Shown here: positions 23,550 through 28,241 of the stretch, piece after piece
How the letters are laid out: each line of letters begins with the position of its first letter
How positions within the stretch are numbered: position 1 is the stretch's first letter
NCBI GenBank assembly: GCA_910586285.1
Contig: CAJUGR010000008.1
Location: 1 to 28,241 of the forward strand
DNA length: 28,241 nucleotides
Direction of reading: 5' to 3'
Source of the DNA: an uncultured Erysipelotrichaceae bacterium
Lineage (GTDB): Bacteria; Bacillota_I; Bacilli_A; Erysipelotrichales; Erysipelotrichaceae
Program-made: the position numbers and the translations under genes
The notes under the pieces: generated by a model
The model's input: only the letters and a program-made list of their open reading frames with translations
What the model was told of the DNA's origin: nothing
Databases searched by the model: none

Positions 23550-25094
23550 TTAATCATTAACAGGCTGAAAACGCCGGCGATATTCAGTCGGAGAAACACC
23601 GAAAAAGCGTTTAAATAATTTATTGAAATAAAACTGATCGTCATACCCGACCGCATAAGCTGCTTCCTTGACCATCATATCCGGATCTTTTAACAGTTCG
23701 CGTGCCTTGTTCATTTTCTTTTCATTGATAAAATAAATCAGATTTTTTCCGGTTTGATTTTTAAACATGCGACTCAAATAGCTTTCATTCATCCCAAAAG
23801 TATCTGCCAACATTCGTAAAGTAATTTTTTGTGTATAATTTGCTTCCACAAAATTAATGATATCAATAATATCTTTACCATAGCGATTGCCGGTTTCTTC
23901 TCTGAACCACTGTTCCATATGTGTATAAGCTTGGCGCAGTACGCTGTCCAGTTCTTTGATATCTCTACATAAACGTAAGGAAGCAATCACTTCACAGAAG
24001 TTAAATAAGGTTTTAACACCTTTGGTACACTCATTGCCTTCCATGTTATTCAACACAAACACTTCATAATCCAACAGTGCCTGTGGATTTAAATGATGCT
24101 TTTGTGCATCGTCGATCAATTCCCGATGAACCCGTAACAGTTCTTCAAAATCTCGTATTTTCAATGCCTCCCACAGCCGATTATGATAATCCGTCATTTC
24201 CGGATTCAGCGCTGAAAAATCAAAGCATTCCCATGTCTTAACGATACTGTTCGCTCCCATATAAAAATGTCGATCATGGGCTTGTAAAACCGCTTGAAAT
24301 TTCTCAGGAATTGTCATTAGATCACCACATACATCGCTCAGTGTTATTGATAAGCGCAATTCCAATGTTTCTTTTGCTTTTTGAATGATTTCCTGTAAGG
24401 TATCAATCATCGCATCTATTTTTGATTCCGCTATGAAAAACACTCCCGAATGATGGTTGAGTTTCACGTATTCATAATCCAAATTGTTTGAGTTCCATGT
24501 TGGTAACAGTGCTAAAAAACGTTCGTCAATTACTGAATTCGCCTCATGCGATAAAGCACGATAATCGAATTGTATATAAGCGATACGATAACCGCTGCGC
24601 AACGATGGCTTAAGCGGAATATGCTTAATCACTTCCTCATACGTTTGTCGCACAACGCCGCCTTCTTGGATAGAGCGCAGCAATTCTTTCAGTGAATGCA
24701 GCGCTCTTTGATGATATATTTCCCCGGCTTGTTTCGCTGTGTTCAACACCTGTATCAATTCCGCTTCACTCAAGGCCGCTTTGGATAGATAATCCAATGC
24801 CCCGGCTTTCATCATCATCCGCATGGAATCATAATCATTCGCATGAGTGAGAACAATAAGCGGCGTCACGGTTGCCATCTCTTTGATTTCACTTAAAAAG
24901 TCCTGTACATTCCAACCCGTCAAGCTTGTTTCGGTTATAATAATATCCGGTTGTATTTCACGCCATAGCCGCCTTGCCTGTTTGCGATCATGCGCAATCC
25001 CCGCAATCCAAAAATCCCCACCCTGTTCCTGTAAAATATTGTTGAGTCTGACTCCCACCTGCTCCTCCTCATCCATGACCATAATCCGAATCAT
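23550..25094 (-). CDS. YesN-like response regulator with AraC-type DNA-binding domain and Glu phosphoacceptor
   Basis: A transcription regulator of 514 residues. The receiver domain occupies about residues 1-120, a long middle region of unknown role follows (about 130-400), and the C-terminus is an AraC helix-turn-helix pair (ITLRMLADTFGMNESYLSRM and AAYAVGYDDQFYFNKLFKRF, then GVSPTEYRRR). The acidic pocket is present in altered form (Asp8-Glu9), and the conserved Lys is in DYLSKAA, but the phosphoacceptor is Glu55 (PDIIITETSL) where relatives have Asp. It may therefore act without phosphorylation. No histidine kinase lies nearby. GGAGGT precedes the ATG by 6 bp. Targets are unknown; a perfect inverted repeat lies 37 bp upstream of its own start. 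It sits between a YwzB gene and spoIID. Confidence 0.9.
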   Translation of the reverse strand: MIRIMVMDEEEQVGVRLNNILQEQGGDFWIAGIAHDRKQARRLWREIQPDIIITETSLTGWNVQDFLSEIKEMATVTPLIVLTHANDYDSMRMMMKAGALDYLSKAALSEAELIQVLNTAKQAGEIYHQRALHSLKELLRSIQEGGVVRQTYEEVIKHIPLKPSLRSGYRIAYIQFDYRALSHEANSVIDERFLALLPTWNSNNLDYEYVKLNHHSGVFFIAESKIDAMIDTLQEIIQKAKETLELRLSITLSDVCGDLMTIPEKFQAVLQAHDRHFYMGANSIVKTWECFDFSALNPEMTDYHNRLWEALKIRDFEELLRVHRELIDDAQKHHLNPQALLDYEVFVLNNMEGNECTKGVKTLFNFCEVIASLRLCRDIKELDSVLRQAYTHMEQWFREETGNRYGKDIIDIINFVEANYTQKITLRMLADTFGMNESYLSRMFKNQTGKNLIYFINEKKMNKARELLKDPDMMVKEAAYAVGYDDQFYFNKLFKRFFGVSPTEYRRRFQPVND

Positions 25095-25130
25095 TGTGAT
25101 ACCTCCGATCTATGCCATGCAGGGTAGATG

Positions 25131-25161
25131 GAATCGAACGTAAGTGCGGATAGTTCGATTC
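25131..25161. repeat. Perfect 9-bp inverted repeat upstream of the response regulator
   Basis: GAATCGAAC (25131-25139) and GTTCGATTC (25153-25161) are exact inverted copies separated by 13 bp, so half-site centres are 22 bp apart, about two helical turns. Lacking a following T-run, it is better seen as an operator or leader hairpin than as a terminator. The 25162-25357 stretch shows nothing else I can support. Confidence 0.55.
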
Positions 25162-25357
25162 AAAAACATCTTGATGCCGTTTTATTTAATCTTTTCAATT
25201 CTCTTTATCATGAACGAAACGACCGCAAAATAACAAGGAAGCTTGAAGTCCATCAAAAACGCCTGTTATCATTCAGCGCTTTGCTTACTTGTTCCTCACC
25301 ATGATCATCCGTTTCTATTCATGAAATCCCCGAATTCGGTTTTCATAACATTGCGGT

Positions 25358-25462
25358 TCATTTTATTTTAAAATGTTTACCATCGGTTAAATTCATATAT
25401 GAAAACGGCTGCGTAACGCCTATTCCAAAATGGGCGGCCAAATTCTTCCAATATGATTCCAC
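25358..25462 (-). pseudogene. Possible protein remnant after the YwzB-like gene
   Basis: Starting at a GTG with no ribosome site, the minus strand reads 34 codons: ESYWKNLAAHFGIGVTQPF, then SYMNLTDGKHFKIK and a stop. The composition looks protein-like, but I cannot assign a family. It is in the same frame as the preceding YwzB-like gene, beyond that gene's stop. It could also be chance. Confidence 0.2.
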
Positions 25463-25465
25463 CGT

Positions 25466-25669
25466 TTATAATCCGTTAAAAACCGTTAAGGTTAATAACA
25501 GCTGTGCTGCCAAATAGCCCAGTGCCATAGAGAATAAAATGAGCAATGCTTGTATCTTCAATGGTTTGCGTATATCACAAAATTGATCAAAGCGAATTGC
25601 GCTCAGCGCAAAAAAACTCACAGCGACACAGAACAGATGGATACTGAACTGTAAGATACCATAGCTCAT
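25466..25669 (-). CDS. YwzB-like small membrane protein (DUF1146)
   Basis: A 67-residue protein with two predicted membrane helices (about 5-23 and 38-62) joined by a short loop containing IRFDQFCDIRK and followed by QALLILFSMALGYLAAQ. This pattern is typical of the DUF1146/YwzB family, whose function is unknown. AAGGAG lies 8-9 bp before the ATG. In Bacillus the gene lies near atpC, murA and spoIID; here spoIID is two genes downstream, which supports the identification. Confidence 0.82.
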   Translation of the reverse strand: MSYGILQFSIHLFCVAVSFFALSAIRFDQFCDIRKPLKIQALLILFSMALGYLAAQLLLTLTVFNGL

Positions 25670-25693
25670 AATATCTCTCCTTATTCAAGGAGT

Positions 25694-25722
25694 ATTATAC
25701 GTTGTTTTACGGAAAAGTGCAA
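25694..25722 (-). promoter_or_regulatory. Sigma-A promoter of the YwzB-like gene
   Basis: On the minus strand TTGCAC (complement of 25717-25722) and a perfect TATAAT (complement of 25694-25699) are 17 bp apart, 24 bp before the start codon. Confidence 0.65.
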
Positions 25723-26002
25723 TTTTTATATTGTCGTTTTTGATGATGATGTTCTGTCGGCAACCAATCATATTGCTGACATACTTGGGCGCTCCTCAAC
25801 CTGTCCTTTCTTATCCACTCTTTTCAAGCGCTCTGTAATAGGCTTGTTCCGGCGAATAATCTGATCTTATAGATCATATCACAAGGGTGCTATGGTCGCT
25901 TCTTTTCCATGCCGTACCATATAAAATTTGCCGCGACTTTTCTAATTTGCCGGCACCTGTTCTGATTTAATTCATCACAATACAGCACAACGGTGTCTTT
26001 TC
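25723..26002. other. Intergenic stretch with protein-like fragments, no intact gene
   Basis: On the minus strand there are short open pieces in different frames, for example RSDYSPEQAYYRALEKSG (complement of 25814-25867) and QVCQQYDWLPTEHHHQK (about 25735-25785). This suggests an old degraded gene, but I cannot name a family. No RNA gene or repeat is seen. Confidence 0.25.
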
Positions 26003-26034
26003 AAAAAAGACAGATGTTTCCCCATCTATCTTTT
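26003..26034 (-). terminator. Intrinsic terminator of the GH1 gene
   Basis: On the minus strand AAAAGATAGATG (complement of 26023-26034) pairs with CATCTGTCTTTT (complement of 26005-26016), 12 bp with one G-U pair, loop GGGAAA, ending in T. It overlaps the stop codon of the gene. Confidence 0.9.
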
Positions 26035-27465
26035 CGCTTCTGATTCTGTTGGATATTCCAAATCTTCCCCTTGGGTTTCAATTACATGTCGGTACCAATA
26101 GAAGCTGTCTTTACGGTAACGATTCATCGTGCGTAAATCAAATTCATCTCGATCCACATAAATAAAGCCATAACGCTTACTGATGCCATTATGGGTAGAA
26201 ATTAAATCAATCGCACTCCAAGGTAAGTATCCGATCACCTGACACCCGTCTTCCATTGCCAGCTTCATCTGTTCAATATGAAGTTTTAAATATTCAATTC
26301 GATAGGGATCATGAACACTTCCGTCTGTTTCCAATACATCAGCGGAACCAAAGCCGTTCTCAGTTACCATAATCGGTAAATGATAACGAGAATCCAATTC
26401 CCGAATCGTTGTACGGAAACCAACCGGATCAATTTCCCATCCATATTCACTTTTCATCAAGTATTCATTATGTACCGATTCGTACATATCTTTTTCCTGC
26501 ATTCCGTTTTGTTGATCCAAGGCAATGGTATGTGTTTTATGTGTATATTGTTTCGCCGTGGCACTGACATAATAATTCAAACCGATATAATCCGGTTTTC
26601 CCTGTTTAAATGTTTGTATATCTTCTTCCGTGATTTCAAATAACGCATCATTCTTCTTCAGAAATGACAATACAATGGCGTTATATTGCCCATAAACGGC
26701 CACATCCAGATATAACCAATTACGAATTGCATTCATATTTTGTGCCGCCAATACATCCTCCGGTTTACAGGTTGCCGGATATACAAGTGCAATATTAGGC
26801 GCAGAGCCGATTTTAGCATGCGGGCACATCTCGTGGCATAGTTGAATTACTTTCGCCTGTGCCAATAGCATATGGTGATTTTGAATGTATTGTTCTTTCA
26901 ATATATTATCACAATCATCCGGAATCACGGTTGTGCCAATGATCGTTCCGGCTAAGGCCATCGTATTTTGTTCGGCAATCGTTTGCCAATACGTTACCGA
27001 ATCACCAAAATTCTCAAATAAAATGCGGGCATAATTGACAAACCAATCAATACTATCGCGCTTGGACCATCCGCCCAATTCATTCAAATGGGTCGGCATA
27101 TCAAACTGCATCATCGAAATGACAGGCTCAATATGATATTTTAAACATTCTTGAATCACCTCATGATAATGGTCGATTCCCTTTTGATTCACGGTGCCGA
27201 TCCCTTGCGGTAAAATGCGTGTCCATGCGATAGAAAAGCGATAAGCTTTCATTCCCATCTCTGCCATCAGCGCAATATCTTCTTTAAAACGGTGATAATG
27301 ATCTGCACATACATCCAACAAGCTGGTTCCTTTAGGTACTTCCTTCACATCTTGACATGAAAGTCCCTTACCATCTTCTAAATGCGCTCCTTCCACTTGA
27401 TACGCCGAAGTACTGGCTCCCCATAAAAAATCCTTTGAAAATACTGGTTCTTTTTTTTCACTCAT
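26026..27465 (-). CDS. GH1 family 6-phospho-beta-glucosidase-like protein with altered pocket
   Basis: A 479-residue glycoside hydrolase family 1 barrel. Features in order: FLWGASTSAYQVEGA (Gln23 and Glu25), the acid/base Glu165, NYY (297-299), the nucleophile Glu369 in VTENG, Trp416, and the phosphate-recognition segment with Ser423, Lys430 and Tyr432 in SKRYGFIYVD. The last segment points to sugar-6-phosphates delivered by a PTS. Two normally invariant glycone residues differ: Gln120 stands where the family has His (MMQFDMPTHL), and Ala164 replaces the Asn of the NE/NEP motif (WQTIAEQN). Activity or specificity may therefore be unusual. GGAGG precedes the start. It is a single-gene unit with its own promoter and terminator and no PTS gene beside it. 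Confidence 0.88.
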   Translation of the reverse strand: MSEKKEPVFSKDFLWGASTSAYQVEGAHLEDGKGLSCQDVKEVPKGTSLLDVCADHYHRFKEDIALMAEMGMKAYRFSIAWTRILPQGIGTVNQKGIDHYHEVIQECLKYHIEPVISMMQFDMPTHLNELGGWSKRDSIDWFVNYARILFENFGDSVTYWQTIAEQNTMALAGTIIGTTVIPDDCDNILKEQYIQNHHMLLAQAKVIQLCHEMCPHAKIGSAPNIALVYPATCKPEDVLAAQNMNAIRNWLYLDVAVYGQYNAIVLSFLKKNDALFEITEEDIQTFKQGKPDYIGLNYYVSATAKQYTHKTHTIALDQQNGMQEKDMYESVHNEYLMKSEYGWEIDPVGFRTTIRELDSRYHLPIMVTENGFGSADVLETDGSVHDPYRIEYLKLHIEQMKLAMEDGCQVIGYLPWSAIDLISTHNGISKRYGFIYVDRDEFDLRTMNRYRKDSFYWYRHVIETQGEDLEYPTESEAKR

Positions 27466-27497
27466 CGTTTTATTCCTCCAGATAGACTTCTAAAGAA

Positions 27498-27526
27498 ATC
27501 CTATCAAAAAAGTAACTTCTTTTCAA
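27498..27526 (-). promoter_or_regulatory. Promoter of the GH1 gene
   Basis: On the minus strand TTGAAA (complement of 27521-27526) and TAGGAT (complement of 27498-27503) are 17 bp apart, with TG one base before the -10. No catabolite-repression (cre) site or antiterminator target was recognised nearby. Confidence 0.6.
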
Positions 27527-27648
27527 CATTTCTATAACGAAGAGTACGATAACTTTTATCCTTTGGCACCATTATAAAGATTCCTGTCAGTTATCACATC
27601 AAGAAAAGCGTATTTGCGAATCCACCACTACAAAAAAAGTGTATTTCA

Positions 27649-27657
27649 TGTTATGAT
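27649..27657 (+). promoter_or_regulatory. Extended -10 promoter of the small conserved-looking gene
   Basis: TGTTATGAT gives a -10 of TATGAT with TG one base upstream; no good -35. It would start transcription a few bases before the ribosome site at 27665. Confidence 0.4.
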
Positions 27658-27678
27658 AATAGGCAAGGAGGAATGTCT

Positions 27679-27936
27679 ATGAATCGTATATTCCATATTG
27701 CCGATGAAATATCCAAAGATGTAAATGCCTATAAGGTGATGACCACCAAAATTGAATATCATTGTGAAAGTGAAGAAGATGCGAAAAAAATCCAGCAGAA
27801 TATTACCAAGATCATGCAGAAGCACTTAGAGGAAGTTCCGCTGGCTAAGATTACGTATGACTATCATGCGGCAGATAAAATCGCAGAGGTGGTTATTGAC
27901 GAGCATATCAAGCAGAAAAAAGATATGGCTTTCTAA
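27679..27936 (+). CDS. Small protein of unknown function, 85 residues
   Basis: I choose the second ATG (MNRIFHIADEISKDVN) because AAGGAGG at 27665-27671 is 7 bp before it and only 1 bp before the first ATG at 27673. The protein is soluble and charged, with no signal or membrane helix. Predicted by eye: a strand (KVMTTKIEYHC), a long helix (EEDAKKIQQNITKIMQKHLE), then strands (AKITYDYHA and IAEVVIDEHI), suggesting a compact alpha/beta fold. I do not recognise the family. It has its own promoter, ribosome site and terminator, so it is very likely a real single-gene unit. Confidence 0.8.
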   Translation: MNRIFHIADEISKDVNAYKVMTTKIEYHCESEEDAKKIQQNITKIMQKHLEEVPLAKITYDYHAADKIAEVVIDEHIKQKKDMAF

Positions 27937-27959
27937 CAGCTGATGTCAGCTGTTTTTTT
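27935..27959 (+). terminator. Intrinsic terminator of the small gene
   Basis: AACAGCTG (27935-27942) pairs perfectly with CAGCTGTT (27947-27954) around a 4-nt loop, followed by a T run. It overlaps the stop codon region. Confidence 0.92.
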
Positions 27960-28018
27960 ATTACTTTTCTGTTTGGTTTTGGGTAATTTTATATGATATA
28001 AAAAGGCGGGACAAGTTT

Positions 28019-28241
28019 TTATAAATGATTTTCATCTTCTTGTTTTATACCTTCGGAATGTATATTTTTCAGAAGCCCTTCTGCCCGATATTTAACACGT
28101 AAGTTATTTCCTTCCCTCATAACAAAGGTAAGAAGTTCCTCGCAATCTTTTTGTTTGTCCAGCTGCATCAAGCATAGCCCTTTCCCAAAAGCAAACAATA
28201 CCCTCCATAATTGTGTGCCTTCATCCTTAATGGTATTATAT
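28019..28241 (-). CDS. 3' end of a TPR-like protein gene, cut by the window edge
   Basis: An open minus-strand frame enters from the right edge and gives 73 residues before TAA (28019-28021). It includes LWRVLFAFGKGLCLMQLDKQ, then KDCEELLTFVMREGNNLRVK and AEGLLKNI. The helix-turn-helix spacing and the small and large hydrophobic residues resemble a tetratricopeptide repeat, but that is inference from one partial repeat. No start is inside the window and no clear terminator follows in 27960-28018. Confidence 0.6.
   Translation of the reverse strand, partial: YNTIKDEGTQLWRVLFAFGKGLCLMQLDKQKDCEELLTFVMREGNNLRVKYRAEGLLKNIHSEGIKQEDENHL

Noticed and set aside
25131..25161. Possible tRNA fragment (arms resemble a T-arm)
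   Set aside because: The spacer is 13 bases, not a 7-base loop, and no acceptor, D-arm or anticodon stem can be drawn around it.
1..28241. CRISPR arrays, insertion sequences, prophage, tRNA or rRNA genes
   Set aside because: No regularly spaced repeats, transposase or integrase motifs, terminal inverted repeats or RNA genes were seen on either strand.

Overview
The window looks like chromosomal core sequence from a low-GC, Gram-positive, endospore-forming Bacillota, probably Erysipelotrichia or close to it. The reasons are strong AAGGAGG-type ribosome binding sites, a T-box leader, compact TTGACA/TATAAT promoters, SpoIIE/SpoIID/SpoIIQ, a YwzB (DUF1146) protein, and the conserved Bacillota order spoIIE-tilS-hpt-ftsH-hslO-dusB-lysS. 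The class-level guess is inference; no rRNA or marker search was possible.

Left part (1-6820, + strand): one operon for peptide uptake and breakdown. It holds a lipoprotein binding protein, two permeases, two ATPases (OppD/OppF type) and an M42 aminopeptidase. A hairpin lies between the first two genes and an intrinsic terminator closes the operon.

Middle (7045-18760, - strand): spoIIE, tilS, hpt, ftsH, then hslO, dusB and lysS. lysS has its own near-consensus promoter and a T-box leader with an apparent lysine specifier. Between ftsH and hslO, where Bacillus carries coaX, there is instead about 1 kb of a decayed surface-protein gene.

Junk and small genes (18840-19530): a TM2-domain membrane protein whose C-terminus is cut by a one-base slip in a homopolymer, and the tail of a dead XRE regulator on the other strand.

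Cell envelope and sporulation (19527-25740, - strand): a TagO/WecA-type glycosyl-1-phosphate transferase, an MreB-family protein, SpoIIQ, SpoIID, an orphan YesN-like response regulator whose phosphoacceptor Asp is Glu, and a YwzB-like protein. Right end (25740-28241): decayed intergenic DNA, a GH1 glycosidase with two altered glycone-pocket residues, a small unrecognised protein on the + strand, and the 3' end of a TPR-like gene running off the window.

The most informative overall signal is regulatory. Three sporulation genes carry upstream sequences resembling the promoter classes expected from B. subtilis: a 21-bp-spaced Spo0A/sigma-A-like site for spoIIE, a sigma-F-like site for spoIIQ and a sigma-E-like site for spoIID. 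I found no phage, IS element, CRISPR array or defence system, and nothing that is clearly a new multi-gene system.
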